From NCBI RefSeq assembly GCF_008017755.1, contig NZ_VRTS01000005.1, positions 1 through 64,000 on the forward strand: a stretch of DNA of 64,000 nt, written 5' to 3'. Below, one piece after another: positions 1 through 9,791 of this stretch. Both the position numbers and the translations under genes were made by a program. The notes beneath the pieces are model-generated. The model saw nothing but the letters and a program-made list of their open reading frames with translations, was not told the origin of the DNA and searched no databases. Source of the DNA: Alkalisalibacterium limincola (GTDB taxonomy: Bacteria > Pseudomonadota > Gammaproteobacteria > Xanthomonadales > Xanthomonadaceae). Each line of letters opens with the position of its first letter. Position 1 is the stretch's first letter.

Positions 1-320
1 GTCGCGCAGGCCGGCGCGCACGTTCGCCGCGCACGGCCTGTGCCAGGCGCGCCGCACGCGTCGCGGGCCGCCTGCAGGCCGAAGCGGGACAGCACCGCGA
101 CGAACGCCAGGATCCATGGCGCCTTCGGCACGGGTGCCGCATCGACGATCGCGGCCGACACCAGCCAGGCCAGCGCGCCGGCCTGGGCGACGATGGCCAG
201 GCCCGCACCCAGCGAGGCCAGCGCGGCCAGCCAGCGCCAGCGCCGGTGGGGCGCCAGCAGGCCCGCGATCCAGCGCGCGGGCGACGGGGTGCCCGGCTCA
301 GTGATAGCCGACGCCGGCAC
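1..320 (-). CDS. cydD: Thiol reductant ABC exporter subunit CydD, N-terminal part (cut by window edge)
   Basis: This is the beginning of the gene that follows cydB. Starting at a GTG at 320, which overlaps the cydB end by about 20 nt, the reading gives a cytoplasmic stretch (WIAGLLAPHRRWRWL) and then two hydrophobic segments, as expected for the membrane domain of CydD. CydDC exports cysteine/glutathione to the periplasm and is needed to assemble cytochrome bd; cydD directly after cydAB is a usual arrangement. Near positions 57-61 and 20-25 the protein-like reading changes frame (RAARLAQAVR, then NVRAGLRD), so one or two small indels seem present. The family call rests on context and a short N-terminus only; the ATPase domain is outside the window. 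Confidence 0.68.
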   Translation of the reverse strand, partial: MPASAITEPGTPSPARWIAGLLAPHRRWRWLAALASLGAGLAIVAQAGALAWLVSAAIVDAAPVPKAPWILAFVAVLSRFGLQAARDACGAPGTGRARRTCAPACA

Positions 321-1296
321 GTACCTTGCCGCGGAACACGTAGTACGTCCACGCCGTGTACATCAGCACGAACGGGATCACGAACAGCACCCCCACCAGC
401 AGGAACAGCTGGCTCTCCGGCGCCGATGCGGCGTCATGGAAGGTGTAGTTGGGCGGAACCACATAGGGCCACTTCGAGAACAGCAACCCGCCGTAGAACA
501 GCATGAACAGGCCGATCGTCGCGACGAAGGGGGTGGCGTCGTGCCCCAGCTTCAGGAAGCGCCACAACGCGAAGGCGACGGCCACGGTCAGCGCGGGGAT
601 GATCCACAGCCAGGTGGCGAAGCCGAACCAGCGCTCGCGCACGTAGTCGTCCACCAGCGGGGTCCACACGCTGATGACGAGAAAGACCACCATCACCGCC
701 GCCAGCAGCTTCAGCGCCCAGCCGCGGATGCGCTGCTGCAGCTCGCCCTCGGTCTTGAGCACCAGCCAGCAGGCCCCGATCAGTGCGTAGCCCGCCACCA
801 GGCCCAGGCCGGTCATCACGGTGAACGGCGTGAGCCAGTCGAATGCGCCGCCGACAAAACGCCTGTCGAGGGTGTCGAAGCCCTGGATGAAGGTGCCGAC
901 CACCGCACCCTGGGCGAACGCCGCCACCAGCGACCCGATGCAGAAGGACCAGTTCCAGAGGCCGCGCTTGCCCTCGACCGCCTTGAAGCGGAACTCGAAC
1001 GCGATGCCGCGGAAGATCAGCCCGGCCAGCATCAGGAACACGCCGATGTACAGCGCCGGCAGGAACACCGTGTAGACCAGCGGGAACGCAGCCAGCAGGC
1101 CGGCACCGCCGAGGATCAGCCAGGTCTCGTTGCCATCCCAGACCGGGGCCACCGAGTTCATCATGACGTCGCGCTCGACATCGTTGCGCGCGAACGGGAA
1201 CAGGATGCCGACGCCGAGGTCGAAGCCGTCGGCCAGCACGTACATCAGCACCCCGAAGCCGATGATGCCGATCCAGATGTAGGTCAGGTCCATCAT
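298..1296 (-). CDS. cydB: Cytochrome bd-type ubiquinol oxidase subunit II
   Basis: Inner-membrane subunit of the quinol oxidase that reduces oxygen to water without proton pumping. The 332-residue product begins MMDLTYIW and contains the family signatures GFDLGVGILFPF near the N-terminus and WDGNETWL near residue 55, followed by a run of hydrophobic helices to the C-terminus, as in CydB/CioB. The length is normal for the short (cyanide-insensitive type) branch. Its ATG overlaps the cydA stop (ATGA), so translation is probably coupled; cydD follows with another overlap. A second ATG three bases downstream (1293) is an equally possible start. Confidence 0.96.
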   Translation of the reverse strand: MMDLTYIWIGIIGFGVLMYVLADGFDLGVGILFPFARNDVERDVMMNSVAPVWDGNETWLILGGAGLLAAFPLVYTVFLPALYIGVFLMLAGLIFRGIAFEFRFKAVEGKRGLWNWSFCIGSLVAAFAQGAVVGTFIQGFDTLDRRFVGGAFDWLTPFTVMTGLGLVAGYALIGACWLVLKTEGELQQRIRGWALKLLAAVMVVFLVISVWTPLVDDYVRERWFGFATWLWIIPALTVAVAFALWRFLKLGHDATPFVATIGLFMLFYGGLLFSKWPYVVPPNYTFHDAASAPESQLFLLVGVLFVIPFVLMYTAWTYYVFRGKVRAGVGYH

Positions 1297-2744
1297 CGTC
1301 CTTCCTCCCGCTCCGGCGTGTAGTCGGGCTCGCGCGCATCCGGCTCGGGGTCGTCGCCGACATCGAGCTCGACGTCGGTGGCCGAGAACGGACGCTTCGG
1401 CCGCGCATAGTCCTCTTCCTCGTGCGCCACCTCGATGACCATGCCCTTGCGCACCACGCGGGTGAGGTAATAGACGCCTGCGGTGAACACGGCGGCATAG
1501 ACGAGCATGTAGCCGACCAGCGTGAACAGCGCCATCGGCCCGGTCAGGCTGGGGGTGAGCCCGTCGGCGACGGTGATCTCGCCCCACATCATCCACGGCT
1601 GCCGACCGACCTCGGTGACGACCCAGCCGGCCAGCACCGCGATGAAGGGCATCGGCACCATCAGCCGCAGCACCTGCAGGTAGCGCGGACTCGACTCCAG
1701 GCGCCCGCGCAGCATCTGGACCACGCCGATGGTCGCCACCACGATCATCAGCAGGCCGATGCCGACCATGATGCGGAAGGCCCAGAACACGATGCCCACC
1801 GGTGGCCGCTCCTCGGCCGGCCAGTCCTTCAGGCCCTGCACCTCGCCGTCCAGGTCGTGGGTCAGGATCAGGCTGGCCAGCTTCGGGATGCCGACCTCGA
1901 AATGGTTGGTCTCGTTGCGGGCGTCGGGGATCGCGAACAGCAGCAGCGGCAGGCCGCGCTGGGTATCCCAGGCACCCTCCATCGCCGCCACCTTCACCGG
2001 CTGGTACTCCAGCGTGTTCAGGCCGTGCAGGTCACCGACATAGGCCTGCAGCGGAGCCAGGAAGAACAGCATGACCAGACACATCTTCAATGCCTTGCGG
2101 CTGGGTTCCACCGCGTGCTTGCGCAGGAGGTAGTAGGCCGACACGCCGGCGACGACGAAGCCGCCGGTCAGGAACGAGGCGATCGCCATGTGCGTGAAGC
2201 GGTAGGCAAACGACGGGTTGAAGATCGCCTGGGCCCAACTGGTGACATGCACCATGCCCTCGCGCATCTCGTAGCCGGCCGGCGTGTGCATCCACGAATT
2301 GGTGGACAGGATCCAGAACGACGAGATGAACGTGCCGACCGCCACCATGATCGCCGAGAACAGGTGCAGCCCCGGCGGCACCTTGTTGCGCCCGAACAGC
2401 AGCACGCCGAGGAACGCCGCCTCGAGGAAGAACGCGGTGACGACCTCGTAGGACAGCGTCGGCCCGATGAAGTTGGAGGTGCGGTAGGAGAACTCGCTCC
2501 AGTTGGTGCCGAACTGGAAGGCCATGACCAGGCCCGAAACCACGCCCATGCCGAACACCACGGCGAAGATCTTGATCCAGAACTGCGACAGCCGCGCCCA
2601 TTGCGCGGAGCCGGTGCGGAAGGCGATGCCTTCGAGCAGCGCGATGTAGGAGGCCAGGCCGATCGTGAAGACCGGGAAGATCGCATGGAAGGAGACGACG
2701 AACGCGAACTGGATGCGGGACAGCAGCAGCGGATCGAGTTCCAC
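1293..2744 (-). CDS. cydA: Cytochrome bd-type ubiquinol oxidase subunit I (CioA-like, short Q-loop)
   Basis: Haem-binding catalytic subunit of the bd oxidase. I start it at GTG 2744 because the conserved N-terminus ELDPLLLSRIQFAF begins there and a CGAGG ribosome-binding sequence lies about 9 nt upstream; longer readings add non-conserved sequence. His20 matches the b595/d haem ligand of the family. At 483 residues it is shorter than E. coli CydA and has no long Q-loop insertion. With FGRNKVPPGLHLFS this resembles the cyanide-insensitive (CioA) branch. It heads an operon cydA-cydB-cydD with 4-nt overlaps and is divergent from the S9 peptidase gene across a 173-bp gap. I saw no clear FNR-type palindrome in that gap. 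Confidence 0.96.
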   Translation of the reverse strand: MELDPLLLSRIQFAFVVSFHAIFPVFTIGLASYIALLEGIAFRTGSAQWARLSQFWIKIFAVVFGMGVVSGLVMAFQFGTNWSEFSYRTSNFIGPTLSYEVVTAFFLEAAFLGVLLFGRNKVPPGLHLFSAIMVAVGTFISSFWILSTNSWMHTPAGYEMREGMVHVTSWAQAIFNPSFAYRFTHMAIASFLTGGFVVAGVSAYYLLRKHAVEPSRKALKMCLVMLFFLAPLQAYVGDLHGLNTLEYQPVKVAAMEGAWDTQRGLPLLLFAIPDARNETNHFEVGIPKLASLILTHDLDGEVQGLKDWPAEERPPVGIVFWAFRIMVGIGLLMIVVATIGVVQMLRGRLESSPRYLQVLRLMVPMPFIAVLAGWVVTEVGRQPWMMWGEITVADGLTPSLTGPMALFTLVGYMLVYAAVFTAGVYYLTRVVRKGMVIEVAHEEEDYARPKRPFSATDVELDVGDDPEPDAREPDYTPEREEGR

Positions 2745-2917
2745 GGGTGGCAACCTCGGAGCAGGCTCGAGAGGGCGTCCAGTGTAGCCGCCGCGCGGCA
2801 TGGGATGGTGAAACGGGCAGGCGCACGGGCTGCGTCGGGCGGGGAGCCGGGACCTTCGGCCGGGGTGGTGACGCGGTGGATTGGGTATCCTCCGGGGTCG
2901 CTCCACAGCTCACCCGG

Positions 2918-5308
2918 ATGACGATGACCCAGACCACGCCCCACCGTTCCCGCTCCTGGCTGGCCGCCGCATTGGCGCTGGCCTTCTCGCCACTGGCCTT
3001 CGCGCCGCAGGTGCAGGCCCAGCCCACGCTGACGCTGGACCAGGCCATGAGCCATCCGGACTGGATCGGCCCGCCGGTGGAACAGGCCTGGTGGGCGCTC
3101 GACGGCACGCAGGCCTACTACACGCTCAAGCGCGAGGACTCCCCGGTGCGCGACACCTGGCGCATCGGCGTGGATGGCAGCGACAACGCACGCGTGCCCG
3201 ACGAGGAATTGTCCGACGTCGATGGCGCGAGCGTGGTGTACGACGCCACGCGCTCGCGCGCCGCGTTCGTGCGCAATGGCGACGTGTTCATCCGCGACCT
3301 GCGCAACGGCAACCTGCAGCAGGTGACCCGTGGCGGTGCCAGCAGCAGCGACCTGCGCTTCGCCGCCGATGGCGGCCTCGTGTGGCGCGAGGGCAACGAC
3401 TGGCGCCACTGGGACGCCCGCAGCGGGCTGCTCTCGCAGGTGCTGCAGCTCAAGGCCGAGAAGGACCCGGCGGCGCCACCGAAGGAAGACAACCTGCGCG
3501 AGATGCAGTTGCGCCTGATCGCCACGCTGGCGCGCGAGAAGGCCGACCGCGATGCGCTGCGCGAGCGCGACGAGGAACTGCGCGCCGCCGACCCGCGCCG
3601 TGCCGGCGCCCCGGTGTTCCTGGGCGACGACGTGCAACTGTCGGCCAGCGCGCTGTCGCCGGCGCTGGCGCATGCCCTGGTGGTGACCGAACCGAAGAAC
3701 GCCGAGCGCGGCCAGCGCGGCGCGATGCCGCGCTATGTCACCGAGTCCGGTTACGAAGACACCGAGGAGGTGCGCACCCGCGTGGGACGCGCGGCACCGG
3801 TGGCCCAGACGCTGCACCTGGTCGACCTGGCCTCGAACGAGGTCGAGGTGCTCGACTTCGATGGCCTGCCCGGCATCGGAAGCGACCCGCTGGCCGACCT
3901 GCGCGCGGCCGCCGGCAAGAACGCCCTGGACGGCAACCGCGCGGTGCGGGTGATCGGCATGCGCTACAGCGACGATGGCCAGCGCGCGGCGGTGATGCTG
4001 CGCTCGGTCGACAACAAGGATCGCTGGATCGCCGAAGTCGACTTCGCCAACAACCGCCTCCTGCCGCTGCACAGGCTCAGCGACGAGGCCTGGATCAACT
4101 GGAACTTCAACGGTTTCGGCTGGCTGCCGGACAACCGGACACTGTGGTTCCAGTCCGAGGAGAGCGGCTACGCTCACCTGTACACGCTCCAGCGCGGCGG
4201 TCGCGCCCAGGCGCTGACCTCCGGCCGCTGGGAAGCCACCGAACCAGTGCTTGCCCCGGACGGCCAGCGCTTCTACTTCCTGTGCAACCGTGCCTGGCCG
4301 GGCAAGTGGGAAGTGTGTGCCCGCGACGTCGGTCGCGGTGAAGTGCGCGAGGTGACCGACGCGGGCCACGTCGACGGCTTCGCGCTCTCGCCGCAGGGTG
4401 AGAGCCTGCTGCTGCGTGTCTCGTCCTCGCACATGCCGCCGCAGCTGGCGGTGGCCCCGGTCGGGCAGGGCGAACTGCGCCAGCTCACCGACACGCGCAC
4501 GGCCCAGTACCGCGAGTACCAGTGGCTGGAGCCGCAGTACGTCCAGGTGCCGTCGAACCACGGTGCCGAGCCGATCTGGGCGAAGCTGTACCTGCCGCGC
4601 GACATGGACCCCGACAAGACCTATCCGATCGCCCTGTTCGTGCACGGCGCGGGCTACCTGCAGAACGTGCACGCCGGCTGGCCGGTCTACTTCCGCGAGC
4701 AGATGTTCAACCAGCTGCTGACCGAGAACGGCTACGTCGTGCTGGACATGGACTTCCGCGCCTCCAGTGGCTACGGCCGCGACTGGCGCACCGCGATCTA
4801 CCGGCAGATGGGCCACCCGGAGCTGGAGGACTACCTCGACGGCATCGACTGGCTGGTCGCCAACCACCAGGGCGACCGCGACCGCGTCGGCATCTACGGC
4901 GGCAGCTACGGTGGCTTCATGGCCTTCATGGCGCTGTTCCGTGCCCCGGACGCCTTCCACGCCGGCGCCGCGCTGCGGCCGGTGACCGACTGGGCGATGT
5001 ACAACCACCCCTACACCTCGAACATCCTCAACACGCCCGAACTCGACCCGGAGGCCTACGAGCGCTCCTCGCCGATCGAGTACGCGCAGAACCTGCGCGG
5101 CCACCTGCTGATCAGCCACGGCATGATCGACGACAACGTGTTCTACCAGGATTCCATCCGCCTGGTGCAGCGCCTGATCGAGCTCAAGAAGCACGACTGG
5201 GAACTCGCCAGCTATCCGCTGGAGCGCCACGCCTACCAGCACCCGGAGAGCTGGTACGACCAGTACCGCCGCATCTACGAGCTGTTCGAGCGTGCGTTGA
5301 AGCCATGA
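2918..5308 (+). CDS. Secreted S9 family (prolyl oligopeptidase/DPP IV-like) peptidase
   Basis: A serine peptidase predicted to be exported. Starting at ATG 2918 (or 2924) it has an N-terminal signal peptide (hydrophobic stretch [15 protein letters not shown], then AQA), a long beta-propeller-like region with WD/DPP-type repeats (about residues 50-540) and a C-terminal alpha/beta hydrolase domain. The nucleophile motif GGSYGG lies near residue 662; the acid is in MIDDN and the catalytic His in LERHAY close to the C-terminus, so the triad looks complete. Total length is about 796 residues. Its stop overlaps the hemF start (ATGA). The natural substrate cannot be told from sequence. The window holds a second, broken S9 gene at 17910-20233. 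Confidence 0.9.
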   Translation: MTMTQTTPHRSRSWLAAALALAFSPLAFAPQVQAQPTLTLDQAMSHPDWIGPPVEQAWWALDGTQAYYTLKREDSPVRDTWRIGVDGSDNARVPDEELSDVDGASVVYDATRSRAAFVRNGDVFIRDLRNGNLQQVTRGGASSSDLRFAADGGLVWREGNDWRHWDARSGLLSQVLQLKAEKDPAAPPKEDNLREMQLRLIATLAREKADRDALRERDEELRAADPRRAGAPVFLGDDVQLSASALSPALAHALVVTEPKNAERGQRGAMPRYVTESGYEDTEEVRTRVGRAAPVAQTLHLVDLASNEVEVLDFDGLPGIGSDPLADLRAAAGKNALDGNRAVRVIGMRYSDDGQRAAVMLRSVDNKDRWIAEVDFANNRLLPLHRLSDEAWINWNFNGFGWLPDNRTLWFQSEESGYAHLYTLQRGGRAQALTSGRWEATEPVLAPDGQRFYFLCNRAWPGKWEVCARDVGRGEVREVTDAGHVDGFALSPQGESLLLRVSSSHMPPQLAVAPVGQGELRQLTDTRTAQYREYQWLEPQYVQVPSNHGAEPIWAKLYLPRDMDPDKTYPIALFVHGAGYLQNVHAGWPVYFREQMFNQLLTENGYVVLDMDFRASSGYGRDWRTAIYRQMGHPELEDYLDGIDWLVANHQGDRDRVGIYGGSYGGFMAFMALFRAPDAFHAGAALRPVTDWAMYNHPYTSNILNTPELDPEAYERSSPIEYAQNLRGHLLISHGMIDDNVFYQDSIRLVQRLIELKKHDWELASYPLERHAYQHPESWYDQYRRIYELFERALKP

Positions 5309-6207
5309 CCGACATCGGCGCCGTCCACGACTACCTGCGCGGCCTTCAGGACCGCATCTGCGCGGCGATGGAAGCCGCCGACGGCGAGGGCCGCTTCGCC
5401 GAGGACACCTGGCAGCGCGCCGAGGGCGGCGGTGGCCGCTCGCGCGTGATGAAGCAGGGTCGGGTTTTCGAACAGGCTGGCATCGGCTTCTCCGACGTGC
5501 GCGGGGCCACGATGCCACCCTCGGCCACCGCCCATCGGCCGGAGCTGGCCGGCGCGCCGTGGCGGGCGATGGGGGTGTCGCTGGTGTTCCACCCGCGCAA
5601 TCCCTACCTGCCGACCACGCACATGAACGTGCGCTACTTCGAGGCCAGGCCCGAGGGCCGCGACCCGGTGTGGTGGTTCGGGGGCGGCTTCGACCTGACG
5701 CCGTTCTATCCGTTCGACGAGGACGTGGTGCATTGGCACGCGGTGGCACGGCGCATCGCGGTGGAGCACGGCGGCGAGGCGCGTTACGCCGCGCACAAGA
5801 AGTGGTGCGACGAATACTTCTTCCTCAAGCATCGTGGCGAGACCCGCGGTGTGGGCGGGCTGTTCTTCGACGACCTCAACGAGGGCGGATTCGAAGCCTG
5901 CTTCGCCTACCAGCGCGCGGTCGGCGACGGCTTCCTGGAGGCCTGGCTGCCGATCGTCGAGCGCCGCCGCGACACGCCCCATGGCGAGCGCGAGCGCGAC
6001 TTCCAGCTCTACCGCCGAGGCCGCTACGTCGAGTTCAACCTGGTCTACGACCGCGGCACGCTGTTCGGCCTGCAGTCGGGCGGGCGCACCGAGTCGATCC
6101 TGATGAGCCTGCCGCCGCTGGCGCGCTGGGAGTACGGGTTCGAGGTGGAGGCCGGCAGCCCGGAGGCCGGCCTGCAGGATTACCTGAGGCCGCGCGACTG
6201 GGTGTAG
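5305..6207 (+). CDS. hemF: Oxygen-dependent coproporphyrinogen III oxidase
   Basis: Catalyses the aerobic oxidative decarboxylation of coproporphyrinogen III to protoporphyrinogen IX in haem synthesis, in the cytoplasm. The 300-residue product is the normal length for HemF and shows conserved blocks [43 protein letters not shown] and [15 protein letters not shown], with [17 protein letters not shown] near the end. The ATG overlaps the stop of the preceding peptidase gene. The ferrochelatase gene hemH lies elsewhere in this window (52411), so the haem genes are not clustered. Confidence 0.97.
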   Translation: MTDIGAVHDYLRGLQDRICAAMEAADGEGRFAEDTWQRAEGGGGRSRVMKQGRVFEQAGIGFSDVRGATMPPSATAHRPELAGAPWRAMGVSLVFHPRNPYLPTTHMNVRYFEARPEGRDPVWWFGGGFDLTPFYPFDEDVVHWHAVARRIAVEHGGEARYAAHKKWCDEYFFLKHRGETRGVGGLFFDDLNEGGFEACFAYQRAVGDGFLEAWLPIVERRRDTPHGERERDFQLYRRGRYVEFNLVYDRGTLFGLQSGGRTESILMSLPPLARWEYGFEVEAGSPEAGLQDYLRPRDWV

Positions 6208-6234
6208 GCCCCGGCCGCGCAGGCCGGCGTGGCG

Positions 6235-6411
6235 CTAGGACGTGAAGAAGTTGATCCCCAGCGCCACCAGCACCAGGAACAGCACGAAGATCGCGATCGC
6301 GATGAAGAAGATGACCTTGGCGATCATCATCGACGCACCGGCGATGTCGGTGAAGCCGAACAGGCCCGCGAGCAGGGCCACGATCAGGAAGAACAGGGCG
6401 AGCTTGAGCAT
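6235..6411 (-). CDS. DUF1328 family small membrane protein
   Basis: A 58-residue, almost wholly hydrophobic protein (starts MLKLALFFLIVALLAGLFGF, ends NFFTS). The pattern of two transmembrane helices separated by TDIAGAS is the DUF1328/YtjA pattern; the biological role of the family is not known. It lies 27 bp from the end of hemF on the opposite strand (convergent), and downstream of the sRNA terminator at 6472-6509, so it is probably transcribed from its own promoter within 6412-6470. Confidence 0.85.
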   Translation of the reverse strand: MLKLALFFLIVALLAGLFGFTDIAGASMMIAKVIFFIAIAIFVLFLVLVALGINFFTS

Positions 6412-6471
6412 CGGTGCACTCCTTGGCAGACACGGTGTCCGGTCCGGACCCCAGCCATCCTAGCGCAAGCC

Positions 6472-6509
6472 AATAAAAACCCCGTGGGCCAGGGGGGGGC
6501 CCACGGGGT
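6472..6509 (-). terminator. Rho-independent terminator of the sX13-like RNA (and possibly of polA)
   Basis: A perfect 12-bp stem (ACCCCGTGGGCC paired with GGCCCACGGGGT, 6479-6509) with a 7-nt loop, followed on the minus strand by TTTTTATT. It is the only strong terminator in the 385-bp gap between polA and the DUF1328 gene. Confidence 0.88.
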
Positions 6510-6590
6510 CGGGGGGGAGGAAACGCCGAACCTGGGGAGGGGCCGGCGTTCCCGGATCCACTCAGGGGAGTGAGCGATCCACGACAGACA
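6472..6590 (-). ncRNA. sX13-like small regulatory RNA downstream of polA
   Basis: Read on the minus strand, this stretch folds into three hairpins in a row, each with a C-rich loop. One is at 6554-6580 (loop containing CCCC), one at 6519-6552 (loop with CCCCTCCCC), and the last is a terminator hairpin at 6479-6509 (loop CCCCCCT) followed by TTTTTATT. The roughly 119-nt size, position directly after polA, and CCCC loops match sX13, a Xanthomonas sRNA of about 115 nt that I recall lying next to polA. There it acts on mRNAs through its C-rich loops. The 5' end is estimated. A longer transcript from the TATAAT near 6715 cannot be excluded. No open reading frame with a ribosome-binding site is seen. 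Confidence 0.72.
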
Positions 6591-6709
6591 TTGCATCCGT
6601 CGCGGCCTATATGACCACCGCCTTCAATAACGGTTCGTGAAGGATCTATTAGGCACAAAAACTGGTTCAGGTTTCATTCAGTAGAGCGACGTGAAACGAA
6701 AGCACAACC

Positions 6710-6745
6710 TACTGATTATAGTGGAAATAGCAGCCTTGAACGCGG
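6710..6745 (-). promoter_or_regulatory. Possible promoter between polA and the sRNA
   Basis: The minus strand carries a perfect TATAAT (plus coordinates 6715-6720) within an unusually AT-rich stretch (6600-6780) for this genome. A matching -35 at 17-nt spacing is poor, with the better TTCAAG spaced only 14 nt. It would start a transcript near 6708, about 120 nt upstream of the predicted sX13-like RNA, so it may serve a longer precursor or be unrelated. Confidence 0.35.
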
Positions 6746-6796
6746 TCGCGGAAACGCTTCAGGCAAGGATTTCCGAAGCACTTTTCCGCCCTCCGG

Positions 6797-9541
6797 TCAG
6801 TGCGCCTCGTCCCAGTTCGCGCCGACCCCGGTTTCGACCAGCAGCGGCACCCGCAGTTCACCTGCCGCCTGCATGCGCGCCTCGACGGCCTCCCGCAGGG
6901 TGTCCACGAAGCCCGCCTCGGCCTCGAACACCAACTCATCGTGCACCTGCATGATCATGTCGGCGCGGTCGCGATGCTCGGCCAGCCATGCATCCACGGA
7001 CAGCATCGCGCGCTTGATGATGTCCGCCGCCGTACCCTGCATCGGCGCATTGATCGCCGCGCGCTCGGCGCCGGCGCGCAGGGCCTGGTTCCGGGCGTTG
7101 ATGTCGTTGAGGTAGAGGCGGCGGCCGAACACGGTTTCGACGTAGCCACGCTCGCGCGCCTGCTCCCGGGTGCGGTCCATGAACTCGCGCACGCCCGGAT
7201 AGCGGTTGAAGTAGGTGGCGATGTAGTCCTGCGCCTCGCCGCGGCCGATGCCCAGCTGGCGGGCCAGGCCGAACGCGCTCATGCCGTAGATCAGGCCGAA
7301 GTTGATCGCTTTCGCCGCCCGACGCTGGTCGCCGGTCACCTCTTCCAGACTTGCCCCGAACACCTCCGCCGCCGTGGCGCGGTGGATGTCGAGACCGGCC
7401 TCGAAGGCGGCGATCAGGCCGGCGTCACCGGACAGGTGGGCCATGATGCGCAGCTCGATCTGCGAGTAGTCGCAGGCCATCACCACCCGGCCCGGCGGGG
7501 CCACGAAGGCCTGGCGGATGCGGCGCCCGTCCTCGCTGCGGATCGGGATGTTCTGCAGGTTCGGGTCCGACGACGACAGCCGCCCGGTCGCCGCCACCGC
7601 CTGGTGGTAGCTGGTGTGCACGCGCCCGGTGGCCGGGTTGATCATCTCCGGCAGCTTCTCGGTATAGGTCGAACGCAGCTTGGCCAGCCCGCGATACTCC
7701 AGGATCAACCGCGGCAGCGCGTGGTCCTCCGCGATCGCCTCGAGCGCCTCCTCGTTGGTGCTGGGTGCGCCCTTGGGCGTCTTCACCACCGCCTTGAGGC
7801 CCAGCTCGTCGAACAGGATCGCCTGCAGCTGCTTGGGCGAATCCAGGTTGAAGCTGCGCCCGGCAAGCTCGTAGGCCTGCTGCTGCACCTCGTGCATGCG
7901 CTTGCCCAGCACGCCGGACTGGCGCCGCAGCTCGGCCGCGTCGACCAGGACGCCTGTCGCCTCGATGCGCGCGAGCACCGGCACCAGCGGCATCTCGATC
8001 TCGCGGTAGACCTTCTGCAACCCGGCGTCGGCCGCCAGCTTCGGTGCGAACACGCGGTGCAGGCGCAAAGTCACGTCCGCGTCCTCGGCGGCGTAGGGCG
8101 TCGCCTCCTCCAGCGCCACCTGGGCAAAGGAGATCTGCCTGGCGCCCTTGCCGGCCACGTCGGAGAACTTGATCGTGTCGTAGCCCAGGTGGCGCAGCGC
8201 CAGCGAGTCCATGTCGTGGCGGCTGGCGGTGGAGTTGAGCACGTAGCTCTCCAGCATCGTGTCCTCGGCGTAGCCGGCGATGTCGACGCCGTGGCGGCGC
8301 ATCACGTGCAGGTCGTACTTGCCGTGCTGGCCCAGCTTGGGCTTGTCCGCATCGGTCAGCACCGGGCGCAGGGCCTCGAGCACCCATTCGCGGTCGAGCT
8401 GCGCGGGAGCACCGGGGTATTCGTGACCCAACGGCACGTAGGCGGCCTCGCCCGGCTCCACCGCGAAGCTCAGGCCCACCAGGTTGGCCTGCATCGCATC
8501 GAGCGCATCGGTCTCGGTGTCGAACGCGATCAGCTCGGCCTGCTCCAGACGGGCCACCCAGGCGGTCAGCGCGGCCTCGTCGAGGATGCATTCGTACTCG
8601 CCCTTCTCCGCCAGCGCGGCATCGGGCGCCTCGGCCGGTGCCGGCGTGCTCGAGCGACCGCTGGGCGGCTTGGCGGCTGCGCCATTGGCGGCCGGAGCCT
8701 GGCCATCGAGGTCGCGCAGCGCGGCATTGAACCCGTAGCGGGTGTAGAGCACCCGCAGCGCCTCCACGTCGCGCTCCCGCAACTTCAGCTGCGGGCAGCC
8801 CAGGTCCAGTTCGACGTCGGTCTTGATCGTCACCAGCTGCTTGTTCAGCGGCAGCCGGTCCAGCGCGGCGCGCAGGTTGTCGCCGACCTTGCCCTTGATG
8901 CTGGCGGCGTTCTCGATGACGCCTTCCAGCGAGCCGTACTCGTTGAGCCACTTCGCTGCGGTCTTGGGTCCGCACTTGTCCACGCCGGGCACGTTGTCGA
9001 CGGTGTCGCCCATCAGCGCCAGCAGGTCGACGATGCGCTCGGGCGGCACCGCGTACTTGGCGATGACCGCCTCGCGGTCGGTGACGGTGCCGGTCATCGT
9101 GTTCACCAGTTCGATGCCCGGGCGCACCAGCTGGGCAAAGTCCTTGTCGCTGGTCGACACCGTCACCGCCAGCCCGTCGTCCACCCCCTGCAGCGCCAGT
9201 GTGCCGATCACGTCGTCGGCCTCGACGCCGGACACCCGCAGGATCGGGAAGCCCAGCGCCTCGACGATCTCCAGCATCGGCTCGACCTGCGCCCGCAGGT
9301 CGTCGGGCATCGGCGGGCGCTGCGCCTTGTACTCGGGGTACAGCTCGTCGCGGAAGGTCGGCCCGGAGGCGTCCATCACGAACGCGGCGCAGTCGGGCTT
9401 CTCCTTGAGCGTCTGGCGCAGCATGTTCACCACGCCGAACAGCGCCCCGGTCGGCTCGCCCTCGGCGTTGCTCAGAGGCGGCAGCGCATGGAAGGCGCGG
9501 TAGAGGTAGGACGAGCCGTCGATCAGGACGAGTCGGGACAT
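6797..9541 (-). CDS. polA: DNA polymerase I
   Basis: Repair and Okazaki-fragment-processing polymerase, 914 residues, intact. Domains in order: 5'-3' exonuclease (about 1-290, beginning LVLIDGSSYLYRAFHALP), 3'-5' exonuclease with the acidic pair retained in FDTETDALD (about residue 340), and the polymerase domain with motif A ACDYSQIELR (about 687) and motif C QVHDELVFE (about 865). So, unlike some family members, the proofreading site appears functional. A low-complexity Ala/Pro linker near residues 285-310 separates the N-terminal nuclease from the rest. The sRNA at 6472-6590 lies just downstream on the same strand. Confidence 0.98.
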   Translation of the reverse strand: MSRLVLIDGSSYLYRAFHALPPLSNAEGEPTGALFGVVNMLRQTLKEKPDCAAFVMDASGPTFRDELYPEYKAQRPPMPDDLRAQVEPMLEIVEALGFPILRVSGVEADDVIGTLALQGVDDGLAVTVSTSDKDFAQLVRPGIELVNTMTGTVTDREAVIAKYAVPPERIVDLLALMGDTVDNVPGVDKCGPKTAAKWLNEYGSLEGVIENAASIKGKVGDNLRAALDRLPLNKQLVTIKTDVELDLGCPQLKLRERDVEALRVLYTRYGFNAALRDLDGQAPAANGAAAKPPSGRSSTPAPAEAPDAALAEKGEYECILDEAALTAWVARLEQAELIAFDTETDALDAMQANLVGLSFAVEPGEAAYVPLGHEYPGAPAQLDREWVLEALRPVLTDADKPKLGQHGKYDLHVMRRHGVDIAGYAEDTMLESYVLNSTASRHDMDSLALRHLGYDTIKFSDVAGKGARQISFAQVALEEATPYAAEDADVTLRLHRVFAPKLAADAGLQKVYREIEMPLVPVLARIEATGVLVDAAELRRQSGVLGKRMHEVQQQAYELAGRSFNLDSPKQLQAILFDELGLKAVVKTPKGAPSTNEEALEAIAEDHALPRLILEYRGLAKLRSTYTEKLPEMINPATGRVHTSYHQAVAATGRLSSSDPNLQNIPIRSEDGRRIRQAFVAPPGRVVMACDYSQIELRIMAHLSGDAGLIAAFEAGLDIHRATAAEVFGASLEEVTGDQRRAAKAINFGLIYGMSAFGLARQLGIGRGEAQDYIATYFNRYPGVREFMDRTREQARERGYVETVFGRRLYLNDINARNQALRAGAERAAINAPMQGTAADIIKRAMLSVDAWLAEHRDRADMIMQVHDELVFEAEAGFVDTLREAVEARMQAAGELRVPLLVETGVGANWDEAH

Positions 9542-9791
9542 GGGGGCACCGGGTTGGAATCAGGCGCCTATTCTAGGCTGCCCGGCCAGAAAGCTCGGCT
9601 TCGGGTACGTCACGATCTGTAGGAACGGACATGTCGGCCACTTTCAGGGCCGACGCCCCCCGCTTTAAAAGGGGCGGGCACATCGGGAATCCGAGATTTA
9701 TGTAGCCGAGCATCGGCCCGTTGTCACAGGCCAAAGGCGGCATCCCGCCGAGTGCTTTCCCGATTCTCTCCTCGTTGTACTCTCGACGCTA
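9542..9791. other. Intergenic DNA between polA and the acquired patch
   Basis: No gene seen. It contains a short hairpin (CGCCCC and GGGGCG flanking an AT-containing loop, about 9654-9677). Base composition becomes visibly lower in GC from here to about 11400. Confidence 0.5.
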
